DNA of 36,986 bases from an uncultured Pelagibacteraceae bacterium. Its GTDB lineage: Bacteria > Pseudomonadota > Alphaproteobacteria > Pelagibacterales > Pelagibacteraceae. Shown one piece after another: positions 1 through 7,093 of this stretch; positions within the stretch are counted from its first letter, which is position 1; the number at the start of each line of letters is the position of its first letter. The stretch spans positions 1 through 36,986 of the forward strand of contig CACJLM010000005.1 of NCBI GenBank assembly GCA_902594245.1. Reading direction: 5' to 3'. The position numbers and the translations under genes are program-made. The notes below the pieces were generated by a model, which saw only the letters and a list, made by a program, of their open reading frames with translations, was not told where the DNA came from and made no database searches.

Positions 1-1612
1 ATAAAATATTTTCAATATTATTGTCAAATTTTTCAAGGTCAAAGCCAGCTTGTGAAATTTCAGGTAAAAGACCATTAAATAAAAATTGGTAAGGAGTTTT
101 TTCATTTCTTGATGAAATGATTTCTATTGCTTTATTTACAACAAAATTTTTATATTGCTCATTATCAGTAGTTAATTTTTTAGATTTTCCTTTAATACAC
201 CTTATGTAAAAATCAGATGATGAGGTTCCATATGGCATTGCAACTGCAGATTCACCAGATCTTTTATTTTGTTGATGGAGCATTTTCTCAATTTTAAGCC
301 CAGAATTAAAAATACTTTTCAAGAACATATTCCAAATTTCAGGTTTTTTATTATGAAATGTGAATACTATCTTTCCATTATCTTTTAAAACTCTAACTAA
401 ATTTATTAAACCATGCTCAAATCTTTTTTGATATGTTTCTAAATTTACTGTCTTTGTGTTTACAGTTATTTCATTAGAGAAGTCAGGCTCATAAAAATTA
501 TCTATTTTTTTTAACCAATTTAACCACATTAAGCTCAGATCAAAATATTTTACTAGTCCGCCATAAGGAGGATCGGTCATGATAAAATCTACTGATTTAT
601 CTTCTAGATAATCATTAATATTTTGAATATCTATACAACCAAATTTTAATTCAAAATTCTTTTCTTTAGATTTGTTACCTTTATTAAGAAATATTACTTT
701 AATGTCATTTCTTATATATTTTGATGCTTGATTAAGTGAAGATACAACAGATTGTTGTCCTTTTCTAAAACACGAACTTTTAAATACAACAAGTGGGTTG
801 CTATGGAATTGTCGATTTGGATATATATATGCTGACCTACCCCAGCTTGTTGAGTTAGGTCTATTAGCTGGACCTCTTCGAGGTGGTAACATTTTTGTGC
901 AAAGATGTATGGTCTGAATAAATGAACTTAAAAGCTGTATTTTTAAATCAGACTCCTCCTTTTTTTCAATATAATTAAAGATCTTTGCTAACACATATAG
1001 ATTTCTTTTGGGCCAAAGGTTAGAAAAATTATTTCCTCCTAATTTTTCTATAAAATTTTCTGAAAATGACTCAGATTCTGGAAATTTATCATTAGGAATA
1101 AAGTCTGTTATGGAAATATTTTTTTGATCAACAAATAGCTGATCGTCAATACTATCAGGTTTTTTTTCTAAAATTTTTTTTTGACATTTACATATAACCC
1201 TTATCTCATAAATCTTATCATTTTCTATTTTATGGTTATGAGCAATAGCATTCTGATTACATTCGATGCATTTCGTTTTAAAATAATCTTTATAAATTTG
1301 ATCATTTTCTATTAATTTTATTATTTGATTTGCTTCATTGGTAAATTCTTTTTCGTCAAATTTTGAAAGGTAAAATTTTAAAAAAAAAGTACTTAATGGA
1401 TTAAGATCAAATCCTATGGTTTTTCTTCCAGCTCTTAATGACTCTATAATACTCTCACAACTTCCAGAAAATGGATCTAAAAATACTCCTCCATCAGGTG
1501 TATAATTTTTGATATACTCATACCATATATTATGAGGTTTTTTTCCCCAGTATTTCATCGCACTGTAAATCGCTGGTCTAGTATCTTCTGGAAAAGAAAA
1601 ATTTATATCCAT
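1..1612 (-). CDS. DNA methyltransferase with internal zinc ribbon (3' end outside window)
   Basis: This open frame is missing from the ORF track because it runs off the left edge; about 537 codons are visible from the ATG at 1612. Near the N-terminus is the phrase MKYWGKKPHNIW, followed by a SAM-binding motif I, VFLDPFSGS, then AGRKTIGFDLNPLS. A Cys pattern (CIECNQ ... CKCQKK, about residues 115-145) looks like the zinc ribbon of COG1743-type DNA methylases. The catalytic motif IV, TDPPYGG, lies around residue 345. The motif order I to IV is that of an amino-methyltransferase (N6-adenine or N4-cytosine), and DPPY favours adenine. No restriction endonuclease or specificity subunit is visible in this window. 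It lies beside a broken tRNA and a gene-poor stretch, so I infer it is cargo of an island rather than core. Target sequence and partner genes are unknown; the family call is firm. Confidence 0.85.
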   Translation of the reverse strand, partial: MDINFSFPEDTRPAIYSAMKYWGKKPHNIWYEYIKNYTPDGGVFLDPFSGSCESIIESLRAGRKTIGFDLNPLSTFFLKFYLSKFDEKEFTNEANQIIKLIENDQIYKDYFKTKCIECNQNAIAHNHKIENDKIYEIRVICKCQKKILEKKPDSIDDQLFVDQKNISITDFIPNDKFPESESFSENFIEKLGGNNFSNLWPKRNLYVLAKIFNYIEKKEESDLKIQLLSSFIQTIHLCTKMLPPRRGPANRPNSTSWGRSAYIYPNRQFHSNPLVVFKSSCFRKGQQSVVSSLNQASKYIRNDIKVIFLNKGNKSKEKNFELKFGCIDIQNINDYLEDKSVDFIMTDPPYGGLVKYFDLSLMWLNWLKKIDNFYEPDFSNEITVNTKTVNLETYQKRFEHGLINLVRVLKDNGKIVFTFHNKKPEIWNMFLKSIFNSGLKIEKMLHQQNKRSGESAVAMPYGTSSSDFYIRCIKGKSKKLTTDNEQYKNFVVNKAIEIISSRNEKTPYQFLFNGLLPEISQAGFDLEKFDNNIENIL

Positions 1613-1616
1613 ATTT

Positions 1617-1644
1617 GAGCAGTACACTGCTGTGTATTGTTTTT
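1617..1644 (+). repeat. Hairpin carrying an inverted copy of tRNA anticodon-arm sequence
   Basis: CAGTACAC (1620-1627) pairs with GTGTATTG (1632-1639) around a TGCT loop, and five T residues follow. The first 12 bases, GAGCAGTACACT, are identical to the D-stem/anticodon-stem segment of the truncated tRNA at 1787-1798, but on the opposite strand. The hairpin could be read as a plus-strand terminator, but no plus-strand gene ends here, so a recombination-site remnant is the better guess. Confidence 0.5.
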
Positions 1645-1781
1645 AAATTAATAAAGTAATTGTATTCGTTGGTAAATAGTTGGTAAATGATTTTATACTT
1701 TAAATTTAAAGTTATTGTTTAAATTAATATTGATTTAGCTATACTTTTTAACTAATAAATTTGGTTTTAAGAAAATGATAG
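1645..1781. other. Gene-free AT-rich stretch with tandem repeat and palindrome
   Basis: No coding frame of note is present between the methyltransferase start and the tRNA fragment. Two direct copies of GTTGGTAAAT(A/G) lie back to back at 1668-1689. A perfect 16-base palindrome, ACTTTAAATTTAAAGT, lies at 1697-1712. Either could be a protein-binding site, for example integrase arm sites or an operator for the methyltransferase, but the base composition makes chance AT palindromes likely. Confidence 0.4.
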
Positions 1782-1821
1782 ATTATGAGTGTACTGCTCT
1801 AACCAACTGAGCTACAGGCCC
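1782..1821 (-). pseudogene. Truncated tRNA, 5' half only, anticodon CAT (Met or Ile2 type)
   Basis: Read on the minus strand, the sequence gives a normal 5' acceptor strand GGGCCTG, the TA linker, D-stem GCTC/GAGC with a canonical GG-containing D-loop (AGTTGGTTA), anticodon stem GTACA and loop CTCATAA. The match stops one base after the anticodon loop: the expected TGTAC is replaced by TCTAT. No variable loop, T-arm or 3' acceptor follows, and no matching 3' half was found between here and the left edge. The break in the anticodon arm is a typical tyrosine-integrase crossover point. I infer an integration or deletion scar; a group I intron in the anticodon loop is less likely because no downstream exon is visible. 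Confidence 0.75.
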
Positions 1822-1912
1822 TAAAAGTTTTATTGATTACAACAATTTAATAACTTTAACAATAAATTTTCATGATATAAATTGTGTTAATTATAAAAAG
1901 ATAAAATAAATA

Positions 1913-2746
1913 ATGATTTACTCTTCTTTATTGAAAAACCTATTAGTAAAGTTAGATATTATCGTCTATAAAAAATGGAATAACCAACCATTAATATCTA
2001 AACCAATTGCAAATAAGCAAAAATATTATGACCTATGGAAAGAAGCATCTTTAAAAAATAATCCTGAAGTAACTGAATTCGAAAAAAATACAGGTTATAA
2101 AATTGAAAATGAGTGGTTAAATAATCTAGCTTTAAGAACACAAATTGTAGTTAAAGAAAGTCAACTCAATTATGCTCATGGAAAAGTTCTTTACAGTGCC
2201 CTACGTGAATATATTTCAAAAAATATTTCAAAATTACAAAATGTTACTATATTAGAAACTGGCACAGCTAGAGGATTTTCTAGCTTATGTATGGCAAAAG
2301 CTATGGATGATAGCGATATTTCTGGATCTATTTTAACTTTTGATGTTCTTCCACACAAAAAAAAAATTTTTTGGAACTGTATTACTGATCATACTGATGG
2401 ACCTCTTTCTAGACAGGAACTGTTAGAACCGTGGGATAATTTAGTTGGTAAATACATAATTTTTCACCAAGGTTATTCAATTATAGAATTAAAAAAATTA
2501 GGGCTTAAAAGAATAAATTTTGCATTTTTGGATGGCGCACACACATATAAAGATGTTTTTTTTGAATTTAATATTATTAAAGAATCTCAAAAAAAGGGTG
2601 ATGTTATAGTTTTTGATGATTATAATGAAAAACTTTTTCCAGGTATAGTTAAAGCTGTTAATGAAATTTGTAATAAATTTGGATATCAAAAAAACTTAAT
2701 TAAATCTTTTGATAATAGAAGTTACGTTGTAGCTAAAAAAAATTAA
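1913..2746 (+). CDS. Class I SAM-dependent methyltransferase (Methyltransf_24-like)
   Basis: The protein has 277 residues. A glycine-rich SAM motif, ILETGTARGFSS, lies near residue 115, followed by an acidic strand end (ILTFDVLP). The FLDGAHTYKDV segment near residue 205 and the VFDDY segment near residue 230 are typical of the Methyltransf_24 / cephalosporin-hydroxylase-like group, which acts on small molecules or glycans. No signal peptide or membrane segment is seen. It stands alone on the plus strand between a broken tRNA and tRNA-Val, which suggests it belongs to the variable patch rather than the core operon behind it. The substrate cannot be read from the sequence. The ATG start has little space upstream before the tRNA fragment and no strong Shine-Dalgarno sequence. 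Confidence 0.75.
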   Translation: MIYSSLLKNLLVKLDIIVYKKWNNQPLISKPIANKQKYYDLWKEASLKNNPEVTEFEKNTGYKIENEWLNNLALRTQIVVKESQLNYAHGKVLYSALREYISKNISKLQNVTILETGTARGFSSLCMAKAMDDSDISGSILTFDVLPHKKKIFWNCITDHTDGPLSRQELLEPWDNLVGKYIIFHQGYSIIELKKLGLKRINFAFLDGAHTYKDVFFEFNIIKESQKKGDVIVFDDYNEKLFPGIVKAVNEICNKFGYQKNLIKSFDNRSYVVAKKN

Positions 2747-2751
2747 AATAA

Positions 2752-2826
2752 TGGTGGGCCGTGTTGGTTACGCTCCAACTACCCCTGCAATGTCAATGCA
2801 GTACTCTACTATTGAGCTAACGGCCC
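2752..2826 (-). tRNA. tRNA-Val(GAC) with non-canonical elbow
   Basis: The gene folds as a full cloverleaf: acceptor GGGCCGT/ACGGCCC (7 pairs), D-stem GCTC/GAGT, anticodon stem CTGCA/TGCAG with loop TTGACAT (anticodon GAC, Val), five-base variable loop GGGTA, T-stem GTTGG/CCAAC, discriminator A and an encoded CCA. The loops are abnormal. The D-loop is AATAGTA instead of a GG-containing loop, and the T-loop is AGCGTAA instead of TTCRANY. Aligned to a usual Val(GAC) tRNA this means changes at G15, G18, C48, T54, T55 and A58, while G19 and C56 survive. It begins 10 bases after the rpoD stop on the same strand, so it may be cut from the rpoD transcript. The tRNA identity is clear; whether it works in translation is open. 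Confidence 0.85.
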
Positions 2827-2836
2827 TAATTGATTA

Positions 2837-4663
2837 TTAACTTTCTAAAAAACTCTTTAATTGTTTTGATCTACTAGGATGTTTTAATTTTCTTAAAGCT
2901 TTAGCTTCAATTTGTCTTATTCTTTCTCTTGTTACTGAAAATTGTAATCCAACTTCTTCAAGAGTGTGATCTGTATTCATTCCTACTCCAAATCTCATTC
3001 TTAAAACTCTTTCTTCTCTTGGTGTTAGTGTAGATAATATTTTTGTAGTTGCCTCACCTAAATTAGATTTAATTGCTTGCTCTAAAGGAGCAAGTGCTTT
3101 TGTATCTTCTATAAAATCTCCCAAGCTACTATCTTCTTCATCTCCAACAGGTTTTTCCAATGAAACAGGTTCTTTTGAAATTTTCAGTACTTTTCTTACT
3201 TTATCTAAAGGCATCCTTAGTTTTTTCGATAATTCTTCTGGGGTAGCTTCCCTTCCAAACTCACTAAGAATTAATCTTTGAGTCCTTACAATTTTGTTTA
3301 TTGTTTCTATCATATGTACGGGTATTCTAATTGTTCTAGCCTGATCTGCTATTGATCTTGTAATTGCTTGCCTAATCCACCATGTTGCATATGTTGAAAA
3401 CTTATAACCTCTTCTGTATTCAAATTTATCGACTGCTTTCATTAAACCAATATTACCCTCTTGGATCAAATCTAAGAATTGCAGTCCTCTGTTAGTATAT
3501 TTTTTTGCAATCGAAATAACCAATCTTAAATTAGCTTCAACCATTTCTTTTTTTGCTATTCTAGATTCTTTCTCTCCTTTTTGAACTCTGCTAACTAATT
3601 TTTTAAAATCAGTGACAGACATGCCTAATTTATGACTAATTTCTACTAATCTATCTCTTATGTCTTTAAATTCTTGTTTATGTTTTGAAAAAAACTGTTT
3701 CCATAAAGCGTTGGTATCCAAAAATTTTTTTAAGTTTGGGTTGATTTCATTTCCAATATAAAATTTTATAAATTCAGTTCTAGATATTTTGTTATCTATA
3801 GCTAGTCTTAAAAGATTTCCCTCTAAAGATATAATTTTTTTATTTTCCACATAATGTTTTTGAACTAAATCTTCAAGAACAGAAGGAGATAATTGTAATG
3901 ATTTTATATTTTCTAATATATCATTTACTAATTTATCATAACCTTTTTCTTTAGCTGGTGAAAAAATTTGAGAGTTTAAAACACATTCAAGTTTTTCCCT
4001 CTGATATTTAATCAATTTATTATATTCTTTTGTTAAAATATTAACAGTTTTTAAAACTTTTGGTTTTATTTCAGACTCCATTGCTGCAAGCGTTGGGTTA
4101 AAATCTTCATCTTCGTTATTATTTGCTGCCTCATCTTTCTCAGTCTCACCTGAGTTTTTTTGTTTTGCACTTGGACCGGTAGACTCATCTTCCATATAGT
4201 TAGTATCAATATCTATTATCTCTCTAACTAAGATTTCATCTTTTTGAAGTTTGATGTTCCATTCAAAAAACTGATTAGCTGTGATAGGGCTTTGTGAAAG
4301 TGCAATTAACATAATATCTTTTCCAGCTTCTATTCTTTTTGCTATTGCAATTTCACCCTCTCTTGAAAGGAGTTCTACCCCTCCCATTTCTCTTAAATAC
4401 ATTCTTATTGGGTCATCACTTTTTTCAATTGTTTTGCCTTCTTCTTTAGAAGAACTTTCTTTTTTTCTTAATACTTTGAAATCAGATTTTTTCTCAACTA
4501 ATGTAATTTTTTCATCTAAGATGTGAATAAAAGCTTGGGCTAAATTTTCATCTGAAAGATTTCTCTTCCCAAGAGATTTACTAAGCTCTTCATGAGTGAT
4601 AAAACCTCTGTGGGTTCCTCTGCCCATAAGTCTAGCAAACGATTTTGTAATTATTCTTTCCAC
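2837..4663 (-). CDS. rpoD: RNA polymerase primary sigma factor RpoD (sigma-70)
   Basis: This is the housekeeping sigma factor that directs RNA polymerase to -35/-10 promoters. It has 608 residues. Region 1.1 is at the N-terminus (about 1-70) and region 1.2 has [11 protein letters not shown] near 86. An acidic, low-complexity non-conserved stretch lies around 155-190. Regions 2.1-2.4 include [13 protein letters not shown] and [17 protein letters not shown]. Region 4.2 has the helix-turn-helix [23 protein letters not shown]. The start is GTG at 4663, because an in-frame stop lies a few codons upstream. It follows dnaG after a 67-base gap that contains a TTGACA hexamer (4693-4698) without a clear -10. 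The order yqeY-dnaG-rpoD matches the classical macromolecular-synthesis operon with yqeY in place of rpsU. A tRNA-Val gene follows at once. Confidence 0.97.
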   Translation of the reverse strand: MERIITKSFARLMGRGTHRGFITHEELSKSLGKRNLSDENLAQAFIHILDEKITLVEKKSDFKVLRKKESSSKEEGKTIEKSDDPIRMYLREMGGVELLSREGEIAIAKRIEAGKDIMLIALSQSPITANQFFEWNIKLQKDEILVREIIDIDTNYMEDESTGPSAKQKNSGETEKDEAANNNEDEDFNPTLAAMESEIKPKVLKTVNILTKEYNKLIKYQREKLECVLNSQIFSPAKEKGYDKLVNDILENIKSLQLSPSVLEDLVQKHYVENKKIISLEGNLLRLAIDNKISRTEFIKFYIGNEINPNLKKFLDTNALWKQFFSKHKQEFKDIRDRLVEISHKLGMSVTDFKKLVSRVQKGEKESRIAKKEMVEANLRLVISIAKKYTNRGLQFLDLIQEGNIGLMKAVDKFEYRRGYKFSTYATWWIRQAITRSIADQARTIRIPVHMIETINKIVRTQRLILSEFGREATPEELSKKLRMPLDKVRKVLKISKEPVSLEKPVGDEEDSSLGDFIEDTKALAPLEQAIKSNLGEATTKILSTLTPREERVLRMRFGVGMNTDHTLEEVGLQFSVTRERIRQIEAKALRKLKHPSRSKQLKSFLES

Positions 4664-4730
4664 AGTATCTAAGTTTGAAGTGTCTTATATAATGTCAAAT
4701 TTATAAAAATCCATTAATAATTTAGAAGGA

Positions 4731-6506
4731 TTAATTGATATTTTGCTTTTTTTTTAGCTCTTTTAGCTCGTTAAAGGTAGTTTCACTCATATCTTTAGAA
4801 AACTTAGATTCTAATTCCTGAATTCTGAACTCTAAATCATAGTTATTTAAATCTCTACTAACATCTTCTAATAGTTCAAAAATGTCATTGTCATTTTGAG
4901 ACTTATTTTTGAGTATATATTTAATAGGAGCAAATTTATTTATTTTTTCAATTAATTGATTATCAATTTGTAGATTATCAATATCAAGCTCTATATTTGA
5001 TTTTATTTTAGAAATTATTTTATCAAATATTTGTTTGTTGACCTCTGTAAAAAGCTTAACGTTTTCAACTAAATGAATATTTTCTCCAATCAATTTAAGA
5101 TTGTTCATTATAAGATATAATAGAGAGAATTCTTTCAATTCAACTCCAGACAAAGATTGGCTTTCCTGATAGTGTTTTTTTGTTGTTTCTAGGGATTTTG
5201 CTTTTTTCTTAAATTTATAATTTTTATTTTGACTAATATTAGGAGTTAATTCTGCTACTTTTTCCAAAAAATACTCCAATATATATTTTTTTATAAAATT
5301 ATCTTTTACTGTAGTAGCTATTGACCTAAGTTTTTTTTCAAAAACTGCCATTGATGAAGGATTATTTTTCGTTTGCTTCTTATAGTGCCTAAAAATAAAT
5401 TGATGAACTGGTATCTTGCTTTGTTTTACAAAATCTAAAAAATAATTTTTTCCATTTTTATTTACAAAACTATCTGGGTCTTCTTTATCAGGTAAAAATA
5501 AAAATGAAATTTGTTTTTCAGGCTTTAAATCTTTTATTGAATTTTCTGCAGCTCTCAAAGCAGCTTTATAACCACTTTCATCGCCATCAAAACAAATGAT
5601 GATATCATCAAAAAATTGATTCAAAGTTAATATTTGTTTATCTGTTAATGAAGTACCTAAATTAGCGACAGCGTTTTCTATTCCATTTTTACTAAGACCA
5701 ACTACGTCCATATAACCCTCAACAAGAAAAATATGATCAATTTTATTTGATAACTTTCTAGCTAAATCTAAATTATATAAATTTGATCCTTTTTTAAAAA
5801 AAATTGTTTCAGGTGAATTTATGTATTTTGCAAGATAATCACTCTCTTCAATAATTCTTCCACCTAATGCAATTGGTTGTCCCGAAATATTATTTATTGG
5901 AAATATTATACGGCCTCTAAATCTTTCTACATAACAATTTTTTTTCTCATCTAGATAAAATAAACCCGTTTCCATTAATGTTTCAGTGCTGAAGTCTTGG
6001 TTCAATTTTTCAAAAAGCTTTGGATTTTTTTCTATGTAACCTATCTTAAATTTTTTAACTTCTTCTTTACTTATTAATCTATCTTTCAAATAGTCTCTGA
6101 CATTTGAATAAGATTGATTTTTAATCAATTCATCATGATAAAATTCAACATATTGAGTAAAAATTGAAATATATTCCTTCCATTTTTTTTCTCTTTCAAC
6201 ATCTTGTTTTGTAAACATATATGGCTGCATTCCAGCGAGATTAGCTAAATATTTAACTGACTCACCAAATCTCAAATTTTGAGTTTTCATTACAAAATCA
6301 AAAATATTTCCATGTTCTGATGTTGCAAAACAATGATAAAATTCTTTTTCATCATTAACTGTGAATGACGGTGTTTTTTCATTTTTAAAAGGAGAAAGTC
6401 CAACATATTCTTTTCCTCTTTTTTTCAAACTTACAAACTTAGAAACTACTGTCGAAACTTTCAATCTTGTCTTAATTTCATCTAAGTATTCTTTAGGATA
6501 TTTCAT
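4731..6506 (-). CDS. dnaG: DNA primase DnaG, zinc-ligand-deficient
   Basis: DnaG makes RNA primers at the replication fork and works with the DnaB helicase. The 591-residue length is normal. The N-terminal domain keeps the family frame (PFKNEKTPSFTV, then FYHCF), but the four zinc-ligand positions of CHC2 primases read Ser38, Lys41, Cys59 and Thr62, so only one ligand remains. The TOPRIM catalytic core is intact: EGYMDVVGL around 263 and the metal-binding DGDESG around 307. The C-terminal helicase-interaction region is present but divergent. The yqeY stop and the dnaG start share one base, so the two are translationally coupled. rpoD follows. Loss of the zinc site is the notable oddity; the rest argues for a working primase. 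Confidence 0.96.
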   Translation of the reverse strand: MKYPKEYLDEIKTRLKVSTVVSKFVSLKKRGKEYVGLSPFKNEKTPSFTVNDEKEFYHCFATSEHGNIFDFVMKTQNLRFGESVKYLANLAGMQPYMFTKQDVEREKKWKEYISIFTQYVEFYHDELIKNQSYSNVRDYLKDRLISKEEVKKFKIGYIEKNPKLFEKLNQDFSTETLMETGLFYLDEKKNCYVERFRGRIIFPINNISGQPIALGGRIIEESDYLAKYINSPETIFFKKGSNLYNLDLARKLSNKIDHIFLVEGYMDVVGLSKNGIENAVANLGTSLTDKQILTLNQFFDDIIICFDGDESGYKAALRAAENSIKDLKPEKQISFLFLPDKEDPDSFVNKNGKNYFLDFVKQSKIPVHQFIFRHYKKQTKNNPSSMAVFEKKLRSIATTVKDNFIKKYILEYFLEKVAELTPNISQNKNYKFKKKAKSLETTKKHYQESQSLSGVELKEFSLLYLIMNNLKLIGENIHLVENVKLFTEVNKQIFDKIISKIKSNIELDIDNLQIDNQLIEKINKFAPIKYILKNKSQNDNDIFELLEDVSRDLNNYDLEFRIQELESKFSKDMSETTFNELKELKKKQNIN

Positions 6507-6967
6507 TACTTATTTAATAATTGTTTTAAAAAAATACCTGCTTTTGCGAAATCTATTTCATCCGAATGCTTTTTTTTTAATTCGCCCATAACCTTGCCCA
6601 TATCCTTTATTGATGATGCGCCCAGTTTCAATATTAGGTCTTCACATATTTTTTTAGTTTCATCTTCACTCAATTGTTTTGGTAAAAAACTTGTTAAAAT
6701 ATCATATTCATTTTGCTCTACCTCTAAAAGATCTGTGCGATTATTATTTTTGTAAATTTCTATTGATTCGGCTCTTTGTTTAACCATTTTTTTAAAAAGT
6801 TTTTTTATATCTTCATCATCAGTCTCTTTTTTGTTGGGTCCAGATCTGTTAGCTATATCTAAATCTTTTATAGAGGATAAAATTAACCTATAAGTTGATA
6901 TTTTTGTCTTATCTTTAGATTTTAAGGCATTTTTATATTCAGTTTCGATTGTTTCTTTTAATGACAT
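6506..6967 (-). CDS. yqeY: GatB/YqeY domain protein
   Basis: The 153-residue protein matches the YqeY family (about 150 residues), which is related to the C-terminal tail domain of GatB, the tRNA-dependent amidotransferase subunit. Landmarks are the N-terminal KSKDKTKISTYRLILSSIKD, the central QRAESIEIYKNNNR and the C-terminal IKDMGKVMGELKKK. Its biochemical role is not firmly established; a helper role in tRNA-linked amidation is usually proposed. It heads the minus-strand block with dnaG and rpoD and overlaps the dnaG start by one base. It is divergent from carA across a 126-base gap that must hold promoters for both directions. Confidence 0.92.
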   Translation of the reverse strand: MSLKETIETEYKNALKSKDKTKISTYRLILSSIKDLDIANRSGPNKKETDDEDIKKLFKKMVKQRAESIEIYKNNNRTDLLEVEQNEYDILTSFLPKQLSEDETKKICEDLILKLGASSIKDMGKVMGELKKKHSDEIDFAKAGIFLKQLLNK

Positions 6968-7028
6968 AATTTTTTAATTTACTTTAAAGAAAAAATTCTT
7001 CAAAAGAAAAATTGTTTTTTTACAATTT

Positions 7029-7034
7029 TATAAT
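7029..7034 (+). promoter_or_regulatory. Possible -10 box upstream of carA
   Basis: A perfect TATAAT lies 60 bases before the carA start in the yqeY/carA divergent gap. No convincing -35 hexamer lies at 16-18 bases, and the region is very AT-rich, so this is only a candidate. Confidence 0.25.
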
Positions 7035-7093
7035 ACATCTCTGTTGCGATAATAAACCAATTATTGTATTAACCTTTAACTTATGAGTTGTAA

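Noticed and set aside
1617-1644. Hairpin plus five T residues read as a plus-strand terminator
   Set aside because: No plus-strand gene ends before it; the match to the tRNA fragment explains its sequence better.
1612-1821. Group I intron splitting the CAT tRNA
   Set aside because: No 3' exon (T-arm plus acceptor strand) is found downstream on the minus strand within the window.
7007-7028. Hairpin AAAATTGT/ACAATTTT in the yqeY-carA gap as terminator or attenuator
   Set aside because: The stem is nearly all A-T, has no following T-run and lies before two divergent starts, so no terminator role fits.
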